A stretch of 7,503 bases of DNA from Ruminiclostridium sp. (GTDB lineage Bacteria > Bacillota_A > Clostridia > Oscillospirales > Oscillospiraceae). Under the pieces are notes generated by a model. It made no database searches. It had not been told where the DNA came from and worked only from the letters and a program-made list of their open reading frames with translations. Positions 1 to 5,487 of the stretch are shown here, piece after piece. Both the position numbers and the translations under genes were made by a program. The stretch spans positions 1-7,503 of the forward strand of contig JAFXCU010000047.1 in the NCBI GenBank assembly GCA_017521345.1. Reading direction: 5' to 3'. Within the stretch, counting starts at the first letter, position 1, and every line of letters starts with the position of its first letter.

Positions 1-62
1 ATATCAACGAGTTTGAGGCCAACGGCACGGATAATATCTCCGTGGATTCGGACACATTATAA
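1..62 (+). CDS. C-terminal end of an unidentified protein (5' end outside window)
   Basis: The third forward frame is open from the left edge and ends with TAA at 60-62. It reads as an acidic, polar tail (INEFEANGTDNISVDSDTL). Only about 19 residues are present, with no motif, so no family can be named. The placement of the stop 8 bases before a strong hairpin-plus-T-run terminator supports a real gene end rather than chance. The gene would converge on rqcH. Confidence 0.5.
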   Translation, partial: INEFEANGTDNISVDSDTL

Positions 63-65
63 GCC

Positions 66-98
66 AAAAAGAAGCGTGCAGATGCACGCTTCTTTTTT
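66..98. terminator. Bidirectional rho-independent terminator between convergent genes
   Basis: A perfect 10-base inverted repeat (GAAGCGTGCA at 71-80, TGCACGCTTC at 83-92) is followed by six T (93-98) on the + strand. It is preceded by five A (66-70), which become a T-run on the minus strand. With a realistic 4-base loop the stem is about 9 bp. It sits between the + strand gene ending at 62 and rqcH ending at 97, so it can stop transcripts from both sides. Confidence 0.88.
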
Positions 99-1857
99 AT
101 TTCTTCTTCAGTTTTTCCACCGGAGAGGGGTCCGGGTCCACGTAGGCGGTCTGATAGGTGGTGTAGATCACCATACCCGGGCGGGCGCCGGCGGGCTTCT
201 TTACAAACTTCACGGGGGTGTAGTCCACGGGGATCTTCTTGCCCTCCCGGCCCTGGGAGAACCAGGCGGCCAGGGCGGCGGCTTCGCTCAGACTCTGGTC
301 ATCGGGCTTATCCCCGTCGGTCCAGAGGATGACATGGGAGCCGTGGATCTTCTGGGTGTGGAACCAGTAGTCCCACTTCCCTGCCTGCTTGGTGGTGAGG
401 GCGTCGTTCTGCAGGTTGTTTCTGCCCACAGAAATGCGCAGGCCGGTGGAGGAGCGGAACTCCATAGGCTTGGAGCCGGGCCTCTTCATCTGGTTCTTCC
501 CCTTGCCCTTTCGGCGGAGGTAGCCAGTCTCGGTGAGCTCCTGGCGAATTTCTTCCAGGTCCCGGTCGCCCTCGGCCCGGCTGATGCTGTCCAGGACGCT
601 GTCCAGGTAGTCCCGCTCGGCAGCACCCTTTTCCAGCTGGATGGTGAGCATCTCCTGGGCGGTCTTGGCCTTGGTGTAGGCCTTGTAGTACTTGGCGGCG
701 TTCTGCTGAGGGTTCTTCATGGGGTCCAGGGGGATGTCGATCTCGGCGCACTCCGGGTCGTAGTAGTTCTCGGTGCGCAGGACCTTCATGCCCTTTTCCA
801 TCCGGTACAGGTTGGCGGTGATGAGGTCGCCAAAAATCCGGTGCTGCTCCCGGTTCTGGGTCTGTTCCAGTTCCTTTTCCTGGAGGGCCATTTTCCGCAC
901 CAGGCGGTCCCGGGCATGGGTCAGGGATTTGATGAAATCCTGTCCCTTCTGACGGACGGAATCGGCGGTCTCACGGGTCTGGTAGTAGGCATCCAGCAGG
1001 GCGCCGAAGGTGTCAAAGAACCGAAGCTCGGTGGCGGGGCCGTACTGGAGGATGGGCCGGAAGGAGAAATCCACCGGCTTCCCATCCCGGACCAGCATGG
1101 TGGGCTGGACTTCGCCGCCCTCCACCTTGGTCAGGATGGCATCCACCTTTTCCAACAGCTTTTCCGGGTCTCGGCCCACAGGGGCGTCCACCTCCCCGAA
1201 GGCCTCAAAGGCGGCCTCCCGGGCGATGAGGGGGGACAGGCCCACAAAGTGGTCCAGCAGGAACCGGTCGGCGGGGGTGTCCGTCCGGGCCTTCTCCAAC
1301 AGGGCGGCCCGGTCTTCCTCGGTCATGGCAGAGGGGTCCAGCTTGTCCGGCTGGGCGGGAGGATATTTGTAGAACATGCCCGGCAGCAGAGGGCGGGCGT
1401 TCTCCTGGGTCAGGTCCACATCCACCCGCTTCAGGCAGTCCACGATGCGGCCCTCCCCGTCCAGAAGGACCAGGTTGGTCCGGCGGCCCATGGCCTCCAG
1501 GATCAGGCGGCGGGTGACCTTGTCCCCCATCTCGTTGCTGGCCTCGATGACCAGCTCGGCCAGTCGCTCCATGGGGGGCTGCTTCACCTCCAGGATCTTG
1601 CCGCCGGAGAGGTACTTCCGCAGGAGCATACAGAACATGGGAGGCTCGGCGGGGTTCTCCCTGGGCAGGTCGGTGAGCTGCATCCGGGGCCAGGAGGGAT
1701 TGGCGGTGAGGACCAGGCGGCAGTTGCCGTTCCGTCCACGGATGTGGAGGAGGACCTCATCCCGGGTGGGCTGGTGGATCTTGTCGATGCGGGCCCCCAG
1801 GATGGCCCCTTCCGTTTCCTTTTTCGCAGCGGCCAGACACAGTGCGTCCATGGGCAT
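97..1857 (-). CDS. rqcH: Ribosome quality control factor RqcH (NFACT/Rqc2 family, formerly FbpA/YloA)
   Basis: This 586-residue protein has the full NFACT layout. An N-terminal NFACT-N domain covers about 1-190 (MPMDALCLAAAKKE start, PPMFCMLLRK near 72-81, LILEAMGRRTN near 118-128). A helix-hairpin-helix region with GLSPLIARE lies near 206-214. A long charged coiled-coil region spans about 300-440, and the NFACT-R domain about 465-575 (KWDYWFHTQKIHGSHVIL near 494-511, GARPGMVIY near 557-565). In Bacillus subtilis RqcH binds the stalled 50S-peptidyl-tRNA complex and recruits tRNA-Ala to add C-terminal alanine tails. Length is normal for the family. The first ATG is chosen because GAGGAGGGG lies 6 bases upstream, inside the end of mrnC; a second ATG two codons later is possible. 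It follows mrnC by 3 bases, so it is co-transcribed with it. The tRNA-binding DR pair appears as E97-R98 here. Older annotations call this family fibronectin-binding protein; nothing here suggests an adhesin. Confidence 0.96.
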   Translation of the reverse strand: MPMDALCLAAAKKETEGAILGARIDKIHQPTRDEVLLHIRGRNGNCRLVLTANPSWPRMQLTDLPRENPAEPPMFCMLLRKYLSGGKILEVKQPPMERLAELVIEASNEMGDKVTRRLILEAMGRRTNLVLLDGEGRIVDCLKRVDVDLTQENARPLLPGMFYKYPPAQPDKLDPSAMTEEDRAALLEKARTDTPADRFLLDHFVGLSPLIAREAAFEAFGEVDAPVGRDPEKLLEKVDAILTKVEGGEVQPTMLVRDGKPVDFSFRPILQYGPATELRFFDTFGALLDAYYQTRETADSVRQKGQDFIKSLTHARDRLVRKMALQEKELEQTQNREQHRIFGDLITANLYRMEKGMKVLRTENYYDPECAEIDIPLDPMKNPQQNAAKYYKAYTKAKTAQEMLTIQLEKGAAERDYLDSVLDSISRAEGDRDLEEIRQELTETGYLRRKGKGKNQMKRPGSKPMEFRSSTGLRISVGRNNLQNDALTTKQAGKWDYWFHTQKIHGSHVILWTDGDKPDDQSLSEAAALAAWFSQGREGKKIPVDYTPVKFVKKPAGARPGMVIYTTYQTAYVDPDPSPVEKLKKK

Positions 1858-1860
1858 GGC

Positions 1861-2265
1861 TTACCCCTCCTCTCTCATGATGAGCTCAAAGAGCTGGTTC
1901 AGGCGGTCGGTCTGTCCCTGGAGGTAGAGCCAGCCGAAGAGGGTCTCCAGACCGGTGGCGATCTGGTACTCCCGGCGGGTGGCTCCCTTGGGATAGGAGT
2001 GGGGGCTGGCGTTCCGTCCCCGCTTGAAGATGGTGGTCTCCTCCTCGGTGAGGATGGGGAGCAGCAGGTCCATCTTGGCGGCCTGCTTGGGAGCGGCCAC
2101 ATATTCCAGGGCGGCCTTGTGGAGCTTGCCCGGGGTGAGCTTGCCGTGGAGGCACAGCCAGGAGCGGACCATCACCTCATAGACGGCGTCCCCCAGGTAG
2201 GCCAGACCCAGGTTGCTCATTTTCAGAAGATCCTGCTTGTCTTCCGTTATGTGAAAGTAATCCAT
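1861..2265 (-). CDS. mrnC: Mini-ribonuclease III (23S rRNA maturation)
   Basis: This 134-residue protein consists of a lone RNase III catalytic domain without the double-stranded RNA-binding domain, which defines Mini-III. The signature LAYLGDAVYE is at 21-30, with catalytic-type D26 and E30. RGRNA follows at 82-86, and YQIATGLETLFGWLYL at 100-115 supplies the second acidic cluster around E107. In B. subtilis the enzyme is a dimer that trims both ends of 23S rRNA precursor in the cytoplasm, with L3 as cofactor. The start is supported by AAAGGA 8 bases upstream. It lies 31 bases after the unknown protein gene and 3 bases before rqcH, so the three probably form one transcript. The shared theme with rqcH is the large ribosomal subunit. 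Confidence 0.95.
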   Translation of the reverse strand: MDYFHITEDKQDLLKMSNLGLAYLGDAVYEVMVRSWLCLHGKLTPGKLHKAALEYVAAPKQAAKMDLLLPILTEEETTIFKRGRNASPHSYPKGATRREYQIATGLETLFGWLYLQGQTDRLNQLFELIMREEG

Positions 2266-2296
2266 AGTCGTATTCCTTTATCTATAGGGTAATGAT

Positions 2297-2854
2297 TTAT
2301 TGTACCCCAGATTCCCCGTTCTGGCAAGAGGGAGGCACCACTGGCCGCCCCCCATCCCGGAAGGAGAACACCACCCAGGGGCGGTCCTCCATGGTCTCCA
2401 CCCGGGCGAAGCAAAAGGCCGGAACCAGAGGAAAGGGGGCTTTGGGGTCCCAGGAAAAGACCAGGGAGAATCCGCCGGTTTCCTTCCGGAACAGGCCCGT
2501 GTGTCCCACCGCTTCCGCCAGAATGGAGTCGGAAAAGAGCCGGGACAGGTGGTGTCCCTCTTCCCAGCCCTGTGGATATTTTTTATCCCCGAAGGCATAG
2601 CGGAGCTCGGCCCGGCCTCCGGTGACCGGCCAGCAGCCGCACCGGGACAGGTGGTCCAGGGTGAGGGTCCGACTCAGCCGAAGGCCCTCTCCCTCCGGAA
2701 GGAAGGTCCCCAGGTCCATCCGCCCGTTTTTTCCACAGAGGATGCCTCGGTACAGGCCGGGACCGGGCGGGCGGAGGGTCATGGTGACCTCCATCTGGTT
2801 TCCTCGGGTCCGACAGGTGAGCCTGCCGTTCTGGATGTGGAAAACCTGCTCCAT
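2297..2854 (-). CDS. Unrecognised 185-residue protein in the mrnC-rqcH operon
   Basis: I do not recognise this protein as a named family. From the ATG at 2854 it has 185 residues, no signal peptide and no membrane segment, so it is probably cytoplasmic. Short alternating hydrophobic/polar stretches (EVTMTLRP 22-29, GGFSLVFSWD 127-136, PWVVFSFRDGG 159-169) suggest a mostly beta fold. A glycine-rich stretch LYRGILCGKNGRMDLGTFLPEG lies at 34-55, and CGCWPVTGG at 72-80. The region from about 30 to 90 feels like a compact domain I have seen in clostridial hypothetical proteins, but I cannot name it. The start at 2854 is preferred over the GTG at 2908 because AGGAGG lies 7 bases upstream, whereas the earlier codon lies inside a terminator hairpin. 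Tryptophans, cysteines and ordinary codon use support real coding. It ends 31 bases before mrnC. Confidence 0.75.
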   Translation of the reverse strand: MEQVFHIQNGRLTCRTRGNQMEVTMTLRPPGPGLYRGILCGKNGRMDLGTFLPEGEGLRLSRTLTLDHLSRCGCWPVTGGRAELRYAFGDKKYPQGWEEGHHLSRLFSDSILAEAVGHTGLFRKETGGFSLVFSWDPKAPFPLVPAFCFARVETMEDRPWVVFSFRDGGRPVVPPSCQNGESGVQ

Positions 2855-2861
2855 CCTCTCC

Positions 2862-2867
2862 CCTCCT
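2862..2867 (-). promoter_or_regulatory. Ribosome binding site that decides the start of the unknown protein
   Basis: On the minus strand AGGAGG stands 7 bases before the ATG at 2852-2854. The longer frame beginning with GTG at 2908 has no such site and would start inside the terminator stem, so the shorter 185-residue form is chosen. Confidence 0.75.
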
Positions 2868-2893
2868 CTCGGTGTTACCCTATGCGCCCAGGC

Positions 2894-2926
2894 AAAGAAA
2901 AATCCCACCTTGATTCCAAGGTGGGA
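2894..2926 (-). terminator. Rho-independent terminator after the DUF1847 gene
   Basis: The arms TCCCACCTT (2903-2911) and AAGGTGGGA (2918-2926) pair perfectly, with one more G-C pair closing a 4-base loop. Read on the minus strand the hairpin is followed by TTTTTCTTT (2902 to 2894). The + strand side has only CTTT, so this acts mainly on minus-strand transcripts. It lies about 60 bases past the DUF1847 stop and about 40 bases before the next gene's start. It therefore separates the ruvX-udp-DUF1847 unit from the unknown-mrnC-rqcH unit, or attenuates read-through into it. Confidence 0.85.
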
Positions 2927-2946
2927 CTTTGCGCTTACGCTCTAAC

Positions 2947-2963
2947 CTCTCCCTCTGGGAGAG
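2947..2963 (-). repeat. Small inverted repeat, possibly a dispersed intergenic palindrome
   Basis: CTCTCCC (2947-2953) and GGGAGAG (2957-2963) form a 7-bp stem with a 3-base loop just upstream of the terminator and downstream of the DUF1847 stop. No T-run follows. The motif resembles short GC-rich palindromes I recall as scattered between genes in gut Clostridia, but only one copy is in the window, so the repeat nature is an inference. Confidence 0.4.
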
Positions 2964-2985
2964 CTAAGCGGCCATGTATGTAAGT

Positions 2986-3639
2986 TTACTCCTCTTCAGG
3001 AGCCTCGCAGAGGTTCTTGTAATAGCCGTCTGCGTGGTACAGGGGTGCCACGGGGTTGTGCATGGTGACCCGGTCCTTCACCACCAGGGTGGTGGTGGGG
3101 GCGTGGGAGTGCTTGTAGAACAGGCTGTCATGGCCCACGCACAGGCCCATGACGATGTTGAACTCGGTGCCCTCCTCTTCTAGGATCTGTGCCTGGAGGA
3201 CGGGGTTGCAGGCCATGGGGCCGGGACCGTGGAACTTGGGGTGGATGCCCAGCTCGGTCTTGGGGACTTCACCGGCCTTGCAGCTGATGCCGTAGACCTC
3301 AAAGCCGTTGGCTCGGAGCATCTTGGCCAGGGTGCGGCTCTCCTTGATGAGGGCGGTACAGGTGGCGATGCCGATCTTCTTGTAGCCCATGCGGCGGGCA
3401 AACTCGATGGTCTCCTGGACACGGGGCCACTTCCGGTAGCCGTCGGCCTCTACGGTGGCGGCCACCTGGACCAGCTTCTTGTCCTCGGGGTCGGTGAAGT
3501 ACTCCTTCAGGGACTTTTCCCGCTGATCGTCGGTCATGGCACGGCTGATGCAGAAGGCCGGGAACTTCTTGCCGGGGTTGTGGTTGTCACACAGGGTAAC
3601 TGCGCAGTCGATGCAGGAGTGCTTGATCTCGTTAGGCAT
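2986..3639 (-). CDS. DUF1847 family protein, cysteine-rich, probably metal-binding
   Basis: This 217-residue cytoplasmic protein matches my memory of the DUF1847 family, whose function is not established. An N-terminal cysteine cluster C9-x2-C12-x4-C17 with C30 looks like a zinc or iron-sulphur site. Further cysteines are C94 ([11 protein letters not shown]), C120 ([11 protein letters not shown]), C144 ([11 protein letters not shown]) and C167 in [20 protein letters not shown], with H170, H177 and H179 nearby. Residues from about 72 to 200 alternate predicted strand and helix like a Rossmann-type fold. The start is clear: AAGGAGG stands 6 bases before the ATG. That ATG overlaps the last 8 bases of udp (ATGCCTAA), implying translational coupling. 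The tight link to a uridine phosphorylase suggests a role in nucleoside or pyrimidine metabolism, which is inference only. A terminator follows. Confidence 0.85.
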   Translation of the reverse strand: MPNEIKHSCIDCAVTLCDNHNPGKKFPAFCISRAMTDDQREKSLKEYFTDPEDKKLVQVAATVEADGYRKWPRVQETIEFARRMGYKKIGIATCTALIKESRTLAKMLRANGFEVYGISCKAGEVPKTELGIHPKFHGPGPMACNPVLQAQILEEEGTEFNIVMGLCVGHDSLFYKHSHAPTTTLVVKDRVTMHNPVAPLYHADGYYKNLCEAPEEE

Positions 3640-4420
3640 GGTTGGCCTCCTTTTCTTTATCCTGACGGATCAGGTTTTTCAATGCTTCAATACAAACTTC
3701 CACAGAGCGGAGGACGTCATGGGATTCCTCCTGGTCTAAGCCGGCCTTCTCCCGCTCCTGGTTCCACACCACGTGGAAGAGGGAGCCGCACCGGACCCCC
3801 AGATGGGCGGCCACAGTGAAAAGGGCGGCGGATTCCATCTCACTGGCCAGGACGCCCAGACGCTTCCAGGCCTCCCACTTGGCCTCCAGCTCGTAGGAGA
3901 CAGGCATCCGGTGGGGGGAGTGCTGACCGTAGAAGGAGTCCTTGCACTGGACCACGCCCACATGCCAGGGATGGCCGGAGTCCTTGGCGGCCTGGACCAT
4001 GGCGGTGACTACCTCATAGTCGGCCACAGCGGGGAACTCAATGGGGGCGTATTCCCGGCTGGTGCCCTCGTTGCGGACGGCGCCGGTGGCCACAATGATG
4101 TCGTTGCTCTTGACCTTCAGGTCGATGCCCCCGCAGGTGCCCACCCGGAGGAAGGTATCGGCGCCGATGGCTGCCAGCTCCTCCATGGCGATGGAGGCAG
4201 AGGGACCGCCGATGCCGGTGGAACACACGGAGACCTTCTCTCCCAGGAGGGTGCCGGTGTAGGTGGTGTACTCCCGGTTGGTGGCCACATGGACCGCATC
4301 GTCAAAGAACATGGCGATGATCTTGCTGCGGGCTGGGTCACCGGGGAGGATGCAGTAGCGGCCCACATCCCCGGGCATCAGGGCAATATGGTACTGGAGT
4401 TCTCTGGTGTCTTTATCCAT
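3632..4420 (-). CDS. udp: Uridine phosphorylase (PNP/UDP phosphorylase family 1)
   Basis: This 262-residue enzyme aligns by eye with E. coli Udp along its length. It would cleave uridine with phosphate to uracil and ribose-1-phosphate in the cytoplasm (pyrimidine salvage). Visible motifs are LPGDPAR (25-31, phosphate loop), NREYTTYTG (48-56), [21 protein letters not shown] (66-86), FLRVGTCGG (90-98, phosphate-binding R92 and T95) and FPAVADYE (129-136). SEMESAAL (193-200) carries the E-M-E that holds the ribose. [13 protein letters not shown] (161-173) is the base-binding loop; its Gln is kept but the spacing to the Arg differs from E. coli. The start has a GGAGGAG site, and the ATG overlaps the ruvX stop by 8 bases. 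DUF1847 begins in its last 8 bases. Other family members use purine nucleosides, so substrate is likely but not proven. Confidence 0.9.
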   Translation of the reverse strand: MDKDTRELQYHIALMPGDVGRYCILPGDPARSKIIAMFFDDAVHVATNREYTTYTGTLLGEKVSVCSTGIGGPSASIAMEELAAIGADTFLRVGTCGGIDLKVKSNDIIVATGAVRNEGTSREYAPIEFPAVADYEVVTAMVQAAKDSGHPWHVGVVQCKDSFYGQHSPHRMPVSYELEAKWEAWKRLGVLASEMESAALFTVAAHLGVRCGSLFHVVWNQEREKAGLDQEESHDVLRSVEVCIEALKNLIRQDKEKEANHA

Positions 4421-4862
4421 GGCTCTCCTCCTGTTGCGCTCTCTGGGCCTGGACCCGCTTGAAGGTCAGGTAGCCCTCCAGGATCAGGGTGGCAGCCACA
4501 GAGTCTATCTTATCCTTGCGGTTCTTGGAACGGACCCCCTGCTCCCCCAGGATGCGGTGGGCATCCACGGTGGTGCGGCGCTCATCCCACAGGATGACAG
4601 GCAGACCGGTGGCCTCCTTCAGGCGCTCACCAAAGGCCGCACACTTTTCTGCTCGGGGACCCAATGTCCCATCCATATTTTTGGGGTAGCCCAGGACCAG
4701 CTCTTCCGCCCCCTGCTCCTTGGCCAGGGCAACCAGCTCATCCAGGACGACATCTTCCTTCCGGCTTTTCACCAGGAAGGTCTGCCCGGCCAGCAGGCCG
4801 GTGATATCAGACAGGGCAACGCCGGTGCGGGCGTCACCGTAATCGATGGCCATAATTCTCAT
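4413..4862 (-). CDS. ruvX: RuvX/YqgF RNase H-fold nuclease (putative Holliday junction resolvase)
   Basis: This 149-residue protein has the complete YqgF signature set. These are [13 protein letters not shown] at 4-16 with catalytic D7, [17 protein letters not shown] at 56-71, WDERRTT at 92-98 (D93, E94), and [15 protein letters not shown] at 118-132 with D120. The family has an RNase H-like fold. It is described as a Holliday junction resolvase-like enzyme and, in E. coli, is linked to 16S rRNA 5' end maturation; which role applies here cannot be read from sequence. The start fits the family length, but the ribosome binding site is poor: AAGGA is about 14 bases upstream. It is the first gene of the ruvX-udp-DUF1847 unit, about 30 bases after a strong promoter. 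Confidence 0.94.
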   Translation of the reverse strand: MRIMAIDYGDARTGVALSDITGLLAGQTFLVKSRKEDVVLDELVALAKEQGAEELVLGYPKNMDGTLGPRAEKCAAFGERLKEATGLPVILWDERRTTVDAHRILGEQGVRSKNRKDKIDSVAATLILEGYLTFKRVQAQRAQQEESHG

Positions 4863-4892
4863 GGTTTTATCTCACATCCTTTTGATACTTAT

Positions 4893-4921
4893 ATCTTATC
4901 CTAAAGGCCCAGGAGTGTCAA
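4893..4921 (-). promoter_or_regulatory. Sigma-70-type promoter for ruvX-udp-DUF1847
   Basis: On the minus strand a perfect TTGACA (4921-4916) is followed after 17 bases by TAAGAT (4898-4893), four of six matches to TATAAT. This places the transcript start near 4886, about 24 bases before the ruvX ATG. Box match and spacing are good; the -10 is imperfect. Confidence 0.75.
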
Positions 4922-4997
4922 GGTTGCCAGGGCCTGACATTGTTGAAAATACACGGCAGACCCCTTGATAGGCCTTACTTTTTTCCCGAAAATGTGC

Positions 4998-5027
4998 TTG
5001 ACAAAGTGTAGTAGGCCATGGTATCAT
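4998..5027 (+). promoter_or_regulatory. Sigma-70-type promoter for rpmG-secE-nusG
   Basis: TTGACA at 4998-5003 is perfect. After an 18-base spacer, TATCAT at 5022-5027 matches TATAAT at five of six positions. The start would fall near 5034, leaving a leader of about 250 bases before rpmG. It is divergent from the ruvX promoter. A weaker second candidate lies just upstream (TTGATA 4965-4970, 17 bases, GAAAAT 4988-4993). Confidence 0.78.
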
Positions 5028-5123
5028 AACATCACCTATGAAAAGGGCCTATTTTTTTGCGCGCATATTACGGTATATGTCCGCAAACCCTTGACCAATC
5101 TTCAGGACATAGGGAGGCAACCG

Positions 5124-5306
5124 ATGCCGATCACGCCGTACTCTTTCAAGCATGCAAAGTCCTTTGCATGCGCTTTTGACGAGAAGTTTCGCCGAGATCG
5201 GGATCGCCTGGGAACAGGCAATGGCCGAACTCGGCGATTTGTTTTTCCCGGGGCCGAACAACGTAAAGGAGGTGCCGCAACATGGCAAAGCCCGGCGCAC
5301 GTGTAA
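5124..5306 (+). CDS. Possible 60-residue upstream ORF / leader peptide before rpmG
   Basis: An ATG at 5124 has GGGAGG 6 bases upstream (5112-5117) and opens a 60-codon frame ending at TAA 5304-5306, so it overlaps the first 25 bases of rpmG. The product begins [20 protein letters not shown] and then becomes arginine-rich. It resembles no family I know. Its later part lacks ordinary protein character and covers two hairpins and the rpmG ribosome binding site. If translated, it is more likely a regulatory leader than a functional protein. The good ribosome binding site is the only positive evidence. Confidence 0.25.
   Translation: MPITPYSFKHAKSFACAFDEKFRRDRDRLGTGNGRTRRFVFPGAEQRKGGAATWQSPAHV
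5150..5177 (+). repeat. Perfect inverted repeat with short T-run in the rpmG leader
   Basis: GCATGCAAAG (5150-5159) and CTTTGCATGC (5162-5171) are perfect reverse complements separated by only TC. As RNA this gives an 8-9 bp hairpin. GCTTTTG follows (5172-5178), so it is a weak terminator candidate, or a pause site or operator. It falls inside the early codons of the possible upstream ORF. Confidence 0.55.
5190..5246 (+). terminator. Terminator-like hairpin in the rpmG leader (candidate attenuator)
   Basis: The outer 7-bp stem (5190-5196/5230-5236), an A-A mismatch, four more pairs, an internal loop and a 5-bp stem capped by GGAA form a long GC-rich hairpin. It is followed at once by ATTTGTTTTT. 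It ends about 17 bases before the rpmG ribosome binding site. A constitutive terminator here would silence rpmG-secE-nusG, so a regulated or leaky one is more likely. Confidence 0.5.
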
Positions 5307-5446
5307 AGATCACTCTCAGATGCAGCGAGTGCAAGCAGCGCAACTACAACACTATGAAGAACAAGAAGAATACCCCCGACCGCTTAGAGATGAACAAGTA
5401 CTGCCCCTTCTGCAGAAAGCACACCGTTCATAACGAGACTAAGTGA
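5282..5446 (+). CDS. rpmG: 50S ribosomal protein L33, zinc-binding (C+) form
   Basis: This 54-residue protein starts [22 protein letters not shown], a typical L33. It carries both cysteine pairs of a zinc ribbon, C14-x2-C17 and C41-x2-C44 (CPFC), so it is the zinc-containing form rather than the cysteine-free paralogue. It sits on the large subunit near the E site. The start has a near-perfect AAAGGAGGTG 7 bases upstream. It heads the rpmG-secE-nusG block, 41 bases before secE; the tRNA-Trp sometimes found in this gap elsewhere is absent. Confidence 0.97.
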   Translation: MAKPGARVKITLRCSECKQRNYNTMKNKKNTPDRLEMNKYCPFCRKHTVHNETK

Positions 5447-5487
5447 TGATGGCCCACATTCCCTGTAAGAAAGAAGGGTGAACTGAA

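Larger units (their letters stand above)
5034..5281 (+). promoter_or_regulatory. Long structured 5' leader of the rpmG operon, possible attenuator
   Basis: This gap before rpmG matches no riboswitch or T-box consensus that I know. It contains a T7 run at 5052-5058. A stem TATGTCC (5076-5082)/GGACATA (5105-5111) has a 22-base loop. A perfect 10-base inverted repeat (5150-5159/5162-5171) is followed by TTTT at 5174-5177. A longer hairpin has outer arms CGCCGAG (5190-5196)/CTCGGCG (5230-5236), inner TCGG/CCGA pairs (5198-5201/5225-5228) and a GCCTG-GGAA-CAGGC tip (5206-5219), followed by the T-rich stretch ATTTGTTTTT (5237-5246). The last two look like intrinsic terminators in front of an essential operon, which suggests conditional termination. 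Function is inferred. Confidence 0.5.

Noticed and set aside
13..2292. A 759-codon open frame on the + strand
   Set aside because: It lies opposite rqcH and mrnC, both recognised by motif. Its product is a low-complexity Gly/Leu/Val/His-rich string typical of the reverse complement of GC-rich coding sequence, with no ribosome binding site of note.
2266..2296. An AT-rich promoter just before mrnC (TATAGA-like)
   Set aside because: No matching -35 element at 16-18 bases was found, and the short gap fits an operon.
2855..2908. 18-residue N-terminal extension of the unknown protein from a GTG at 2908
   Set aside because: The GTG lies inside the terminator stem and has no ribosome binding site, while the ATG at 2854 has AGGAGG at ideal spacing.
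4906..5050. Several GGCC-containing hexamers spread through the divergent promoter region
   Set aside because: They are short, spaced irregularly and expected now and then in GC-rich DNA. No consistent operator could be built from them.
5091..5096. TTGACC in the rpmG leader as a second -35 box
   Set aside because: No plausible -10 element lies 16-18 bases downstream.
5049..5300. 83-codon minus-strand frame opposite the rpmG leader
   Set aside because: It has no recognisable domain, it covers structured leader DNA, and it would run antisense to the rpmG transcript. No supporting ribosome binding site was found.
5152..5433. 93-codon + strand frame whose first 45 residues look somewhat protein-like
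   Set aside because: It starts inside a hairpin arm without a ribosome binding site and overlaps nearly all of rpmG in another frame, so chance is more likely.
5447..5487. Searched for a tRNA-Trp gene between rpmG and secE
   Set aside because: The gap is only 41 bases and holds no cloverleaf, so no tRNA is present.
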